64,000 nucleotides of DNA from contig NZ_CP084032.1 in the NCBI RefSeq assembly GCF_020181655.1, positions 4,216,001 through 4,280,000 on the forward strand, given 5' to 3'. The notes beneath the pieces are model-generated. The model did no database searches. It was not told the origin of the DNA and saw only the letters and a list, made by a program, of their open reading frames with translations. The position numbers and the translations under genes are program-made. The DNA comes from Pectobacterium colocasium. Its GTDB lineage: Bacteria > Pseudomonadota > Gammaproteobacteria > Enterobacterales > Enterobacteriaceae. This document shows, one piece after another, positions 34,562 to 44,627 of the stretch (position 1 is the stretch's first letter; each line of letters opens with the position of its first letter).

Positions 34562-35097
34562 CTTCCCGTATCGCTGCCGTATACGGCCTGTTCCTGACCA
34601 TCACCACCGTACCGCCGTTGCTGCACGCGGCACAGCCGCCCATCGTGGTGGAAGACCTGGGCGGGGCATCCGCCCTGCCATACTACGAAGCGCTCAGTCT
34701 TCAAGCACGTTCACCCGATAGGCCACGCCCCCCTATTGCACTCTCCTCGGTGCAGGTCAATCCAGCCACCGAAGCGGATATGCTGCCAGTGCGCAGCCCG
34801 AAGCTCACCCCCGGCACCGTAGCACGCCGGATCATTGACGCTCCTGGCCTGCAGCCGTTCTTCCTGGTTGGCGACGATGAAGCATCGTCTACGTGGCTAC
34901 AACGTCAGGGCGCATCATTGCGAGAGCGTGGTGCCGTCGGCCTGGTCGTCAACGTAGAGACCGAGGAGGGCCTGGTACGCCTGCGCACAGCCGTACCAGG
35001 TCTGCAGCTTGCGCCCGTTGCAGCCGATGATTTGGCCGAACGCCTTGGCCTGCGACATTACCCCGTGCTCATCACCAGCACGGGTATTGAGCAATAA
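34558..35097 (+). CDS. ICE protein, PFL_4695 family (TIGR03765)
   Basis: A 179-residue exported protein with an N-terminal signal peptide (VYGLFLTITTVPPLLHAA). PIVVEDLGGASALPYYEAL, LTPGTVARRIIDAPGLQPFFLVGDD and GLVVNVETEEGLVRLR are typical of TIGR03765. It lies just before the coupling protein gene (4-nt gap), as in PFGI-1 relatives. Role unknown; periplasmic by signal. Confidence 0.88.
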   Translation: MTSRIAAVYGLFLTITTVPPLLHAAQPPIVVEDLGGASALPYYEALSLQARSPDRPRPPIALSSVQVNPATEADMLPVRSPKLTPGTVARRIIDAPGLQPFFLVGDDEASSTWLQRQGASLRERGAVGLVVNVETEEGLVRLRTAVPGLQLAPVAADDLAERLGLRHYPVLITSTGIEQ

Positions 35098-35101
35098 CAC
35101 A

Positions 35102-37261
35102 ATGGCACAGACTCAGCCGGTCGAGGTACTGCTGCGCCCCCCTGTGGAGCTCTACACCGTTGCCGTTTGTGCCGGAGCCGCGCTGCTGTGCGTAGCTGCA
35201 CCGTGGTCGCTCGCGCTGAGTCCGGACATCGGCATCGGTAGCGCACTGGCTTTCGGGATCTTTGGCGTACTGCGCTGGCGCGATGCGCAGGTGATCCTGC
35301 GCTACCGCCGCAATATCCGTCGCCTGCCACGTTACGTGATGACAAGCAAGGATGTCCCTGTCAGCCAACAACGCTTGTTCATTGGCAAAGGGTTTCGCTG
35401 GGAACAAAAGCACACCCACAGATTGATGCAGACCTACCGACCCGAGTTCAGACGCTATGTGGAACCGACACCCGCCTACCAGTTGGCACGTCGCCTGGAG
35501 GAACGGCTGGAGTTCGCCTCCTTTCCGCTGTCGCAACTGCCCCGACTCACGACCTGGGATATCCCGCTCAATCCGGTACGGCCATTACCGCCTGTTGGCG
35601 GCTTGCCGCGCCTGCATGGCATCGAGCCGGAGGAAGTCGACGTCAGCCTGCCGCTGGGTGAACGCGTTGGCCACTCACTCGTCCTGGGCACCACACGCGT
35701 GGGCAAAACGCGGCTGGCCGAACTGTTCATCACCCAGGACATTCGTCGAAAGAATCACCTCGGTGAGCATGAAGTGGTCATTGTTTTCGACCCTAAAGGA
35801 GACGCAGATCTGCTCAAGAGGATGTTCGTCGAGGCAAGACGCGCAGGCAGAGAGAACGCGTTCTACGTGTTCCATCTGGGGTGGCCAGAGATCAGCGCCC
35901 GTTACAACGCGGTAGGCCGCTTCGGGCGAATTTCCGAGGTCGCGACGCGTATCTCGGGCCAGCTATCGGGAGAAGGAAACAGCGCGGCCTTCCGGGAGTT
36001 TGCCTGGCGGTTCGTCAACATCATCGCCAGAGCGTTGATTGAACTGGGACAACGACCAGACTACATGCTGATCCAGCGGCACGTCATCAATATCGACGCC
36101 TTGTTCATCGAATACGCACAGCACTACTTCGCCCGGACGGAACCCAAGGCCTGGGAAGTCATCGTTCAGATTGAAGCCAGGCTCAACGAGAAAAACATTC
36201 CTAGGAACATGATCGGGCGCGAAAAGCGCGTGGTGGCCCTTGAGCAATACCTCAGTCAAGCCCGTAACTACGACCCCGTACTGGATGGCTTGAGATCGGC
36301 GGTTCGCTACGACAAAACCTATTTCGACAAGATCGTCGCCAGCCTGTTGCCCCTGCTTGAAAAACTCACCAGCGGCAAAATTGCCCAATTGCTGGCACCG
36401 AACTATTCAGATCTGAACGACCCCAGGCCGATTTTCGACTGGATGCAGATCATCAGGAAACGCGCAGTGGTCTACGTCGGGCTCGATGCGCTATCCGATG
36501 CCGAAGTCGCCGCCGCAGTGGGCAACTCGATGTTCAGCGATATGGTCTCTGTAGCCGGACACATCTACAAATTCGGTATCGACGACGGCCTGCCCGGCGC
36601 ATCGGCTGACACCAAAGTACCAATCAACGTTCATGCCGATGAATTCAACGAACTCATGGGTAACGAATTCATCCCGATGATCAACAAAGGTGGCGGTGCC
36701 GGCATCCAGGTCACCGCCTACACTCAAACCCTGAGCGATATCGAAGCACGTATCGGTAATCGCGCCAAAGCAGGACAGGTCGTCGGAAACTTCACCAACC
36801 TGTTCATGCTGCGCGTGCGCGAGACAGCCACCGCTGAACTGCTCACCAAGCAATTGCCCAAGGTGGAGGTCTACACCACAACGGTGGTCAGTGGCGCAAC
36901 AGACAGCTCCGACATCCACACCAAAACCGACTTCACCAGCAACACGCAGGATCGCATCAGCATGTCAAGCGTGCCGATGATTGAGCCGTCACACGTTGTT
37001 CAACTTCCGAAAGGGCAATGCTTCGCGCTGCTGCAGGGTGGCAACCTGTGTAAAGTCCGCATGCCCCTACCCGCCCCCGATCCAGATGAAATCATGCCGA
37101 CGGATCTTCAGCAATTGGCTGGTTACATGCGCCAAAGCTACACCGATACCGGTCAATGGTGGCAGAACCAAGGGTCGCCTACGCTACAGGAGCAAGCGAT
37201 ACCGCCTGAACTGCTTGATGAGGATGCCGACAATATTATCGACGAGAGTAAAGCGCCATGA
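35102..37261 (+). CDS. traD: Type IV coupling protein TraD (SXT/TOL subfamily)
   Basis: A 719-residue coupling protein. Two membrane helices lie near the N-terminus (about 15-57), then Walker A GTTRVGKT (196-203), Walker B-like VVIVFDPKGDADLL and a conserved VHADEFNELMGNEFIPMINKGGGAGI segment. It links the relaxase-DNA complex to the secretion channel and powers DNA transport. The start at 35102 excludes an upstream extension that would overlap the previous gene. The stop overlaps the next gene by 4 nt. Confidence 0.95.
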   Translation: MAQTQPVEVLLRPPVELYTVAVCAGAALLCVAAPWSLALSPDIGIGSALAFGIFGVLRWRDAQVILRYRRNIRRLPRYVMTSKDVPVSQQRLFIGKGFRWEQKHTHRLMQTYRPEFRRYVEPTPAYQLARRLEERLEFASFPLSQLPRLTTWDIPLNPVRPLPPVGGLPRLHGIEPEEVDVSLPLGERVGHSLVLGTTRVGKTRLAELFITQDIRRKNHLGEHEVVIVFDPKGDADLLKRMFVEARRAGRENAFYVFHLGWPEISARYNAVGRFGRISEVATRISGQLSGEGNSAAFREFAWRFVNIIARALIELGQRPDYMLIQRHVINIDALFIEYAQHYFARTEPKAWEVIVQIEARLNEKNIPRNMIGREKRVVALEQYLSQARNYDPVLDGLRSAVRYDKTYFDKIVASLLPLLEKLTSGKIAQLLAPNYSDLNDPRPIFDWMQIIRKRAVVYVGLDALSDAEVAAAVGNSMFSDMVSVAGHIYKFGIDDGLPGASADTKVPINVHADEFNELMGNEFIPMINKGGGAGIQVTAYTQTLSDIEARIGNRAKAGQVVGNFTNLFMLRVRETATAELLTKQLPKVEVYTTTVVSGATDSSDIHTKTDFTSNTQDRISMSSVPMIEPSHVVQLPKGQCFALLQGGNLCKVRMPLPAPDPDEIMPTDLQQLAGYMRQSYTDTGQWWQNQGSPTLQEQAIPPELLDEDADNIIDESKAP

Positions 37262-38007
37262 GCGATCCAGCGGCTACGGCACAACATCAGCAGACACACC
37301 GGAAAAGCCTGCTGGCCAGTGTCATCACCTTGCCATTCAGGTTGGTTGGTGTGTTGATTGGTTCATTGCTGATCTCGATCATCGTGGAATGCGCAGGCAT
37401 GCATCTTTTCTGGAAAGATCAGGGCTGGCAACACTCGCAGGCGATGCTGCAGTACGAATTGGGACACCTGTCGAATAACTTTACCCGCAGCGTCATCGTG
37501 CAGGAGCCGGGCCGCACGGCACACCAGCTCATTGACACCGGCTATGAATGGATGTTCATCAAGACCGGACTACTTGAGCGCATGAAGCAGACTGCCGAAC
37601 GTGCGCGTGCTCCCAACCAGACACTCAGGCGCGACTTCCGCTACTTTGTGAGCCAAGTCTATGTGTGGTCGGAAAACTATCTGATCGCCGCAGCCTTCAC
37701 CATACTGACGTTCATGGTGCGCTTGCTGGTGCTGGTACTGACATTGCCGCTCATTGTCATGGCTGTGTTTGTGGGCCTGGTTGATGGCCTGGTGCGGCGC
37801 GATGTACGCAGGTTTGGAGCGGGTCGAGAATCAGGCTTCGTTTACCACAGGGCAAAGGCCGCGTTACTGCCGCTGGCTGTGCTGCCCTGGGTAACTTATC
37901 TGGCACTGCCGGTATCAGTGCATCCGCTGCTGATCCTGCTGCCTGGTGCTGGATTGCTGGGCGTAGCGGTGGCGCTGACGGCGAGTAGCTTTAAAAAGTA
38001 TTTGTAG
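37258..38007 (+). CDS. ICE membrane protein, PFL_4697 family (TIGR03747)
   Basis: A 249-residue inner-membrane protein with helices at about 22-42, 138-172 and 200-240. The core LLASVITLPFRLVGVLIGSLLISIIVECAGMHLFWKDQGWQHSQ matches TIGR03747. It is the last gene of the first transfer operon and is normally followed by the RAQPRD gene; here 5.6 kb of cargo separates them. Confidence 0.9.
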   Translation: MSDPAATAQHQQTHRKSLLASVITLPFRLVGVLIGSLLISIIVECAGMHLFWKDQGWQHSQAMLQYELGHLSNNFTRSVIVQEPGRTAHQLIDTGYEWMFIKTGLLERMKQTAERARAPNQTLRRDFRYFVSQVYVWSENYLIAAAFTILTFMVRLLVLVLTLPLIVMAVFVGLVDGLVRRDVRRFGAGRESGFVYHRAKAALLPLAVLPWVTYLALPVSVHPLLILLPGAGLLGVAVALTASSFKKYL

Positions 38008-38291
38008 CAGTGCTTGCTTATCAAGCTTTTATTTCTATTGTTCGAACATGACCAGCAATATTCTATGTTAGGACATAATGAAATCTGCCTATCGAAAACG
38101 AGCACTTATCTCGGGGCAACCATCCAACGAAAGTAAGTATTTACCAATTTCATAATGCTTCATTATTTTCATTAATTCGGACCTACGGCACAGAACCAAA
38201 CTTAATCTGATAAGCAGCTCTGCACCATAAGTAGACGTTGTTAACATCAGTCTGTATTAATCAATGAGGAACAGGCCTAACCATCACTATT
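38008..38291. other. AT-rich gap between the transfer operon and the Avs-like gene
   Basis: About 280 bp of low-GC DNA between two convergently ending genes. I see no gene and no clear terminator hairpin. It marks the left border of the inserted cargo gene. Confidence 0.5.
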
Positions 38292-41200
38292 TCATCGCTT
38301 AATATCACGGTTCCATGCGATATGCTTCCATTCGCCGTTCGACTGCCACCAGGCACCTTCAGACCTACGCCAACAACTTTGGGCATTGTCCCCTCCAGGC
38401 CATGCATTTCGCTCCCCAATCAATAACCAAACTGGTGTTAATGCTTCTTTCTCAGAATACTTTCCGATTGCCTCTTCGCATATTAGAACTGCAGATGCAT
38501 CTTTATCCGACCCTAAAATCTTGATTATCTCATTGCCATCTATATCGGTCCAAAACCTCGTGCTACTTTCGGCAAGCTTGATAGCCAAGCCATCAGCCAG
38601 CCATCTTTGAGGCATATATACTTCAAAACCATCTTGAATTGTTTTATCCAGGTGGCTTTCCCAATTATACCTTGCGACAGAGTTTGAAAACTTTACTCCC
38701 GGGGAACTTCGGAGTTCCCTCGTGAATTGTTCAGAATTCCAAGTATCTCTCCAATAGGCCTCCAAAAAAAATGGGCCATCTATATAATCGCGTGGCTGTA
38801 AATCTGTAACATCCAACGATTGATTCTCTCTCAGACCCGCAACAAATTTATCTACGTCTTTTGATTTTACAAATGCACAATAGATAAAACGAAACTCTTC
38901 ATAACGAGCACTATGCATAGCTCCTCGAGCCTCAGGGTAATTTTGCCTTTCACCATTATATTCATAGAGGATGCGCCACTTCTTCCCGTTTATGTCAATA
39001 CGTTGCAACTTAGCCTGAAAATCTATAGTCGGATCTTCATTGAAGGGCCAATCTTTAAGATTCGCTTCTGAGACTTCAGGCAGTCGAATGATTGGTTCAA
39101 TCATCCAGTCTTCATCGGCATTTAATTGCGCTGAAAAACGAGGATTACAAGGCAATATTGTTGGTTCGATATCCCTACGAAAATCTTGGGAGGAGTGTTG
39201 ATATATTAAAGGAGACTCAGGCCACTCATTTAAGTACCAGAAATTGTCAGATAATCGTGCTGTAATTTCGTCCAGTGCTATCCACTGATATTTTTTTCCG
39301 ATCCTTTCAAAATCATTGTCATGCCGGGACCCATAAGTACCGCGACCGTCTAGCGGGAAAAGTTCGTTGGACCAACCAAGTTCGTAAGCCCGTTTGGTGA
39401 CCCAGAGCCTACACTGCTGAACGTCTATGTGCTGATACTGTGAATGGTTACCGTCTTCATTCAAATAGTCTTTCATAAATCGCAATTTCTCGGATTCAGA
39501 CAAAAGTTCTTCAACTCTTCCCCGAGAAGCAGATAACTCTGCGGTGGTCTCATTTTCTGACTTCGCTGCTTCAGCATCCGATATTTCTTGCGTGGTTATG
39601 TACCTTAATAGCCACAGATGTGGTTTGGCACGAATCTTCTTGAATTCATCAAACGCCTCAATTCTTTCCACACTAGACGAGATAACTTCTTCGATGAATT
39701 TTTCTTTAACTTTATCGGCAGAAATAGGGGAAGGATCTGTCAGTGGTGTAGCAAGAAAGGTCTTAACGCGACTTGGGATGATATATTTCCCAAAATCCCC
39801 CCACTCGCTTGATGCAGACCTAAAGATTGTCTTTTCTCCTCGCGCGTTAGCAATCTCTTCAACACCTTCGGAAGTCAGCTCGAATTCTGGAGCCACTGAG
39901 CCATAAGGCGGTAGACATCGCTCAAAATCTACGTTCGTGCTAAGACAGTTATTGGCTTTTGCCAGCTCAATGATACCCAGCGCGTAGTCTCTAGTTAGCA
40001 GAGCAACTGGTGGATTACCATGTAAAAAAACAGCATTCCATACAGCACTCGAATAAGAGCTTAAACGTTCTATGGATTGATCAATACAACAAGATCCGAA
40101 CGCAGCAGAATATAATCTCTCTAAAAGATATGGATCATTACATTCTGATAGTTTATCTAAAACAAATTGGAAACCTGTTAATTGACGTAAGAAAATCGAT
40201 GTCAAAGCCTTTGAAGCCTGATCACGCGTCGTCCTGCGGGAGGAAGTAAGCAACCAAGCTATCACTAATCCAGCAAGTTCAAGATGTCTGGTATCGGCAT
40301 CTGCCGTCCCATTTGCCCAAGAGATGAGACGTTCAACTTGGTTGCCTTCTTCGTTACTAGCCCAGTTGACCCAATTCGTCCAATAGCTGTCGCGTTTTGC
40401 CATCTCTTGATCGAATAACCAATTATGCAGAAATATAGCGTTCCAAGGATGATTGATAGTCATCGAAACTTCGATTAGAAGTGCTAATTTATTGCACCAT
40501 CGCTCATCAAGCATGTTGAATAGTTCAATGCTTCGAGCTGTGAATGCATCCAAGCGACGCCACTTGCAGCTTGTTTCGTAGGCTTCTTGTAGTATGTGGT
40601 TGTCTTCCCAAAGGATCACTCCTTCTGGAAGGGTATCTGCAAACTCGATAGAAAACTTCTCTGGATAGAGCGTAGAAAGTGCTCCCAAAAGCCCAGCATG
40701 ATTGTATGAGAAACCATTTTTCACATCATTGTCGTAGAACAAGAACAACAGTTCTCCACCGGGCTCAAAAGCTGTGCGTAATCGTCTAGGATTTAGCTGA
40801 AAAACGATCGCTTGTGCCATAAGGTGGTCTTGAAAACGTTGAAAAGCGAACCGAATACGATCTTGCAAAGGATTAAGTGGATCACTTCCTTCATTTATGG
40901 GAGGAGGATCACGCCTTAATATGCTGGAGCGGATCAAAACCCCTAACCAAGTGATATTTGCTGGTTTGGAAAGATGCGCGAACCCTTCGTTTACGATTTT
41001 ATCGGCTTCCATTAGCTCCACAAAATCTTCGCCAGCTTCGACCATTTTTCCAGCAATAGATTGAACTGATTTCTTGATAGCAGATGCTAAAAGATCGTAA
41101 TCGACGCTAGCCAACCCGGTACGCATTGAGAGGGAATCTAAATAAAACGACATAAGCTGTGAAATTCCGTGCAATCCTTTAGGAAACTCCACCTCACCTT

Positions 41201-42788
41201 TTGTCTGCAGGGCTTCGCTGGTACTCTTCAAAAAAAGTGGATTTCTGAACTCTGGGGATAACCATGGAGTATTTGGCCTGGCTATGCCTTTCAGGTCCAG
41301 ATATTTTTCTGCCGCAGCCTCCATTTCCTGAATGGTTTGAAAACCCTCTATTCGAAAGAGGCAGGCCTCATTGATAACTGATTTTGGAAATGCAAAAGAC
41401 AGATACTCTTCGCGGCACGAAAAGACAAATACCAAGTCTGGGTAATTTTCAGCTTGCTTCAATAAACTTACAATTCGATCGCGCCAGAAGTCAGATCCAA
41501 CTCCCTCGTTAATCGCATCTATCATTACTAGTGTGCGCTTACCTTGGCGCTCTGCCGCAGCACTAAGAAGGCCCAGAATTTCAGCGGCAGTCTTCTCTGG
41601 GATATCAAGTAATGCGCCGATTTGCCCCCAAACATCAGCGTTCGAAAAACTCTGTCCAACCAGAAGAATGGTTGGTTCCCCCATTGAAAGTCTAAGATCT
41701 GCTATATGAGCCAGCAAGTGCGATTTGCCCGCCCCAGCAGGGCCGGTAACAATCGCATACCGCGAGTGCTCGGCACGCAAGTTCTTACTATTCGTAAATG
41801 ATTTTAGTTTGTAGATCGCACTACGAGCCTTCGACATACTTATTTCGGTGCTGTGAAGAGCAAGAACCTCTAAATCTGTTTTGGTGTTCTGCCTAGCAGC
41901 ACTGAGTACGGCTTCTAGGGGGTGAAGAGAGTTGCTGTACTCGTCCAATGCATTCAGAACCGCCGTTGTGTGCCACTCATCTCTAACATTGGGTGAAAAG
42001 ACTTTCTCTGTATCAAGCAGACGAATCAAAGCCTGTTCTGCATTATCAATGTCGGACTGACTGGGCTGCAGAAAAAGTTTATTAAAATCGATTGATGAAA
42101 AATTATGCTTCCTTAAATTAGTGTAGTACTCCCTAACTTGTGACATTGTGGATGGCCCACGAACCATGGCATCGAACATAGCCTCTAAGGATACATGGAC
42201 GTGTTCAGAGGGGCTGTATCTGTCATCCAGTAAGCCTTTAGCTATGAAAAAGTGCTTCTTGAACCAATTTAAACCAAGAGCTTGCTCTCCGAACCAATGC
42301 TTTATAAGACTGAAATTCTCTTCTCTAAAAAGCATGTCGTTGATATCGGTTGCAGTCCAAGACTCGAACTTAACACTCAGGCCTTTTTTTTGGGCCCAAC
42401 CAGTCCACGTCTCAACTCTAGCCTCCCACTTTTCCCAAGCAGATTTTCCAAGCCCAAGAAACGTTCGCTTATTTGTAAGATTGATCGGTAGAGCTACCAC
42501 GTAGTTTGTAAGTTCAGGGTGAACTTCCAGCGCACGCTTGACGGACTCGTCAATCTGCGACCACTGCTTATGGCCAAGTTGCAAAAAATATTTGGCTTGA
42601 TAGCCTAATTTCGATCCGTCGCTAGCTATCCAAAGTGCCTCTACTCCACCGTCCCCACCACTTCCCTCAATCCTCTGAAATCTCATGACTCCCTCAGGAT
42701 ATTCTCGCTTTGCCAGAAGACAAATCAGTTCCTCAAAGGACTCTCTTTGCCCCGTTTCAAAGGCATTTATTTTCGAAAAATTTAACAA
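38292..42788 (-). CDS. Avs-like STAND NTPase with N-terminal nuclease-like domain
   Basis: A 1498-residue protein. The N-terminal domain (1-170) looks like a PD-(D/E)XK/Mrr-type nuclease: GGDGGVE at 44-50 and YQAKY at 63-67, then a WxxWTG segment. A STAND-type ATPase follows: Walker A GPAGAGKS (349-356), Walker B LVMIDAINEG (420-429) and FSCREEY (456-462). The remaining 900 residues are a helical sensor-like region. This layout matches antiviral Avs (AVAST) proteins, in which phage protein binding triggers the effector; the subtype is not resolved. It is AT-rich and transcribed against the T4SS genes it splits. Its promoter must lie in 42789-43626. Confidence 0.85.
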   Translation of the reverse strand: MLNFSKINAFETGQRESFEELICLLAKREYPEGVMRFQRIEGSGGDGGVEALWIASDGSKLGYQAKYFLQLGHKQWSQIDESVKRALEVHPELTNYVVALPINLTNKRTFLGLGKSAWEKWEARVETWTGWAQKKGLSVKFESWTATDINDMLFREENFSLIKHWFGEQALGLNWFKKHFFIAKGLLDDRYSPSEHVHVSLEAMFDAMVRGPSTMSQVREYYTNLRKHNFSSIDFNKLFLQPSQSDIDNAEQALIRLLDTEKVFSPNVRDEWHTTAVLNALDEYSNSLHPLEAVLSAARQNTKTDLEVLALHSTEISMSKARSAIYKLKSFTNSKNLRAEHSRYAIVTGPAGAGKSHLLAHIADLRLSMGEPTILLVGQSFSNADVWGQIGALLDIPEKTAAEILGLLSAAAERQGKRTLVMIDAINEGVGSDFWRDRIVSLLKQAENYPDLVFVFSCREEYLSFAFPKSVINEACLFRIEGFQTIQEMEAAAEKYLDLKGIARPNTPWLSPEFRNPLFLKSTSEALQTKGEVEFPKGLHGISQLMSFYLDSLSMRTGLASVDYDLLASAIKKSVQSIAGKMVEAGEDFVELMEADKIVNEGFAHLSKPANITWLGVLIRSSILRRDPPPINEGSDPLNPLQDRIRFAFQRFQDHLMAQAIVFQLNPRRLRTAFEPGGELLFLFYDNDVKNGFSYNHAGLLGALSTLYPEKFSIEFADTLPEGVILWEDNHILQEAYETSCKWRRLDAFTARSIELFNMLDERWCNKLALLIEVSMTINHPWNAIFLHNWLFDQEMAKRDSYWTNWVNWASNEEGNQVERLISWANGTADADTRHLELAGLVIAWLLTSSRRTTRDQASKALTSIFLRQLTGFQFVLDKLSECNDPYLLERLYSAAFGSCCIDQSIERLSSYSSAVWNAVFLHGNPPVALLTRDYALGIIELAKANNCLSTNVDFERCLPPYGSVAPEFELTSEGVEEIANARGEKTIFRSASSEWGDFGKYIIPSRVKTFLATPLTDPSPISADKVKEKFIEEVISSSVERIEAFDEFKKIRAKPHLWLLRYITTQEISDAEAAKSENETTAELSASRGRVEELLSESEKLRFMKDYLNEDGNHSQYQHIDVQQCRLWVTKRAYELGWSNELFPLDGRGTYGSRHDNDFERIGKKYQWIALDEITARLSDNFWYLNEWPESPLIYQHSSQDFRRDIEPTILPCNPRFSAQLNADEDWMIEPIIRLPEVSEANLKDWPFNEDPTIDFQAKLQRIDINGKKWRILYEYNGERQNYPEARGAMHSARYEEFRFIYCAFVKSKDVDKFVAGLRENQSLDVTDLQPRDYIDGPFFLEAYWRDTWNSEQFTRELRSSPGVKFSNSVARYNWESHLDKTIQDGFEVYMPQRWLADGLAIKLAESSTRFWTDIDGNEIIKILGSDKDASAVLICEEAIGKYSEKEALTPVWLLIGERNAWPGGDNAQSCWRRSEGAWWQSNGEWKHIAWNRDIKR

Positions 42789-43626
42789 GTCAATCCTCCA
42801 ATTCGCTGATCAAATAACAGACTATGAAAAACTAGAAAAGAAATCCTCATATTGAGATTTTCTAACGGCTGCTTATGAAAAGAGTCGATAGGGCAAGTCG
42901 ATGAAGCTAAGCGTTCAATTTTCTCACCCTTTCAGACAATTGAAATCAACTGAATAGCCAATTGTCGGAGGTGTCATGTTTTTCATGTAAGCCGCAAATA
43001 CCTAATTTCAGTCTTTTAGTGGTCTGGCCATATTTTCTATCCCCCTGGTTTCTACAGAAGCGAACACAATTACTCAGATACGTAGTGCCAGTTTTATAGC
43101 AACGGGAAATAAAATCCCTATTATCGTTTTTCTGCAATATTAAGGGACGTAACTCAAAAACAACTACAGGATGCCATTCGTAAATAGCAGATAATTGACA
43201 AGTATGGGCTATCCTCTGGCACAGCACTTCCAAAAATGATTTCCGGCTTATCCAGCAAGCAGCCTTTCAGCTAGCGGGTTTTAGGCGGCAGCTTTACCTT
43301 ACACACAAAAAAAATACATACCATTAAATTCCTCAACCATTCTATGTTGCCATCTACCCTTATATCCCCCCAACAACCCATTCAAAATAGCCATCCCACA
43401 TTAAATTGGCTTATCAACGCAGGCAACATTTTGCTTTCTACATCTCGCTCACAACCACACACCGATGATTTTTCAAAAATAATATTAAACCTAAAAACCT
43501 GAATTTTTACTGCATGGGCCACAAAATTTAAAAAACCGGTAACTGCACAGTTCTTATTGTTTGCAGCCCTGAAGCACCCATTTCTCCAAAATCACGCCAT
43601 TGCTCAACGAACAGAGGAATGGAGTG
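42789..43626. other. 838-bp gap between the Avs-like gene and the second transfer operon
   Basis: Divergent gap that must contain both the Avs-like promoter (minus) and the promoter of the large transfer operon (plus). It is AT-rich to about 43560. Minor open frames lack ribosome binding sites and recognisable features. It is longer than two promoters need, so decayed coding DNA may be present. Confidence 0.5.
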
Positions 43627-44007
43627 ATGGTTCCCCCAACCCGACTTCGCGCTGCGCACTACAGCGCGCTCATTTTTCTCTCCGCCGCTCTGATGCTGGT
43701 CAGCCCATTGACTGCCCATGCCGACACATCAGCCCAGCGTCAAGAACTGGCTGCCACACTGCGCCAACTCGACGCCCTAGAGCGCTTCATTGCGCAGAGC
43801 GCATCCAGAGCCCCCACAGTACCAGGCGAGCGCTATCACTTCGACTACCCCCGGCTGCTCGATGATTTAGCGCGTGTACGCGCAGGCATCCAGTTCCATC
43901 TGTCGCCGTCCCGCGCCCAGCCGCGCGACGCCACCGAGCTGAGCAGTCACTACCGCCAGGAATCGGTATCCGAGCGCAGCAACGTCTCCCCAGAAGGCCA
44001 GCCATGA
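43627..44007 (+). CDS. RAQPRD-family ICE protein (TIGR01690)
   Basis: A 126-residue exported protein with a signal peptide to about residue 32 (MLVSPLTAHADT). The diagnostic C-terminal block is ERYHFDYPRLLDDLARVRAGI followed by SPSRAQPRD. The start at 43627 has GGAG close upstream; a TTG at 43600 is less likely. It opens the second transfer operon and overlaps the next gene by 4 nt. Periplasmic; exact role unknown. Confidence 0.93.
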   Translation: MVPPTRLRAAHYSALIFLSAALMLVSPLTAHADTSAQRQELAATLRQLDALERFIAQSASRAPTVPGERYHFDYPRLLDDLARVRAGIQFHLSPSRAQPRDATELSSHYRQESVSERSNVSPEGQP

Positions 44008-44237
44008 CTGCCGCACAGATCAGCGCCTTCCAGGCAAACAGCAGTATCACACCAGCAGCCATGTCCACTGTCCTGATCGGCATCGTGTTCGCTGTTCTGC
44101 TGCTATGGGGTGCATGGGCCATCCGCACCGCCTACGTCGGCTGGGCCGAGAACCAGCTCAACCAGCGTCAGTTCCTCGGTGTCATCGTGCGCTTTCTCGC
44201 GATGTACCTCGTACTGACGTTCTTCCTCCTCTCGTAA
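44004..44237 (+). CDS. ICE protein, PFL_4701 family (TIGR03758/DUF3262)
   Basis: A 77-residue protein with two membrane helices (about 20-42 and 58-76) and the conserved IRTAYVGWAENQLNQRQF loop between them. It lies between RAQPRD and the pilin-like gene as in all relatives. Probably a small inner-membrane component of the T4SS. Confidence 0.9.
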   Translation: MTAAQISAFQANSSITPAAMSTVLIGIVFAVLLLWGAWAIRTAYVGWAENQLNQRQFLGVIVRFLAMYLVLTFFLLS

Positions 44238-44255
44238 CCAGAAAGGATCAACTCC

Positions 44256-44615
44256 ATGAAATACCCCCATTCTCCCACTCGCTTCGCTCAGCGCGTCGCA
44301 CTGGCTTTGAGCCTGACCACCTTGTCCTCACTGTCGTTCGCACAAGGATTGCCGCAACTGGAAAATCCCTCGCGAGGCACCGGTGGCGGCATCATGGAAA
44401 CCATCCGCAACTACGGCTACGACATCGTCCTGTTGGTCGCGCTTCTGGTGGTCGCCAGCATGTTCATCGGCGTGTGCTATCACGCGTATGGCACCTACGC
44501 CGAGATCCACAACGGCAAGAAAACCTGGGGCCAGTTCGGCCTGACGGTTGCGGTTGGGGCGGTGCTGCTGGTGATCGGTATCTGGCTGCTGACCGAAGCT
44601 ACCGGCATTTTGTGA
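44256..44615 (+). CDS. ICE protein, PFL_4702 family (TIGR03745), pilin-like
   Basis: A 119-residue protein with a long signal peptide (to about residue 31, SSLSFAQG) and two membrane helices (about 53-73 and 92-114), a layout like VirB2/TraA pilin subunits. GGIMETIRNYGYDIVLLVALLVVASMFIGVCYHAYGTYAEI is the family core. It is the best candidate for the major pilus subunit of this MPF-G system; that role is inferred from topology and position. Confidence 0.88.
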   Translation: MKYPHSPTRFAQRVALALSLTTLSSLSFAQGLPQLENPSRGTGGGIMETIRNYGYDIVLLVALLVVASMFIGVCYHAYGTYAEIHNGKKTWGQFGLTVAVGAVLLVIGIWLLTEATGIL

Positions 44616-44627
44616 GAGGGACTGGAC

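Noticed and set aside
42946..43233. 95-codon minus-strand frame between the Avs-like gene and RAQPRD
   Set aside because: No ribosome binding site, no recognisable family, and composition like the surrounding AT-rich spacer.
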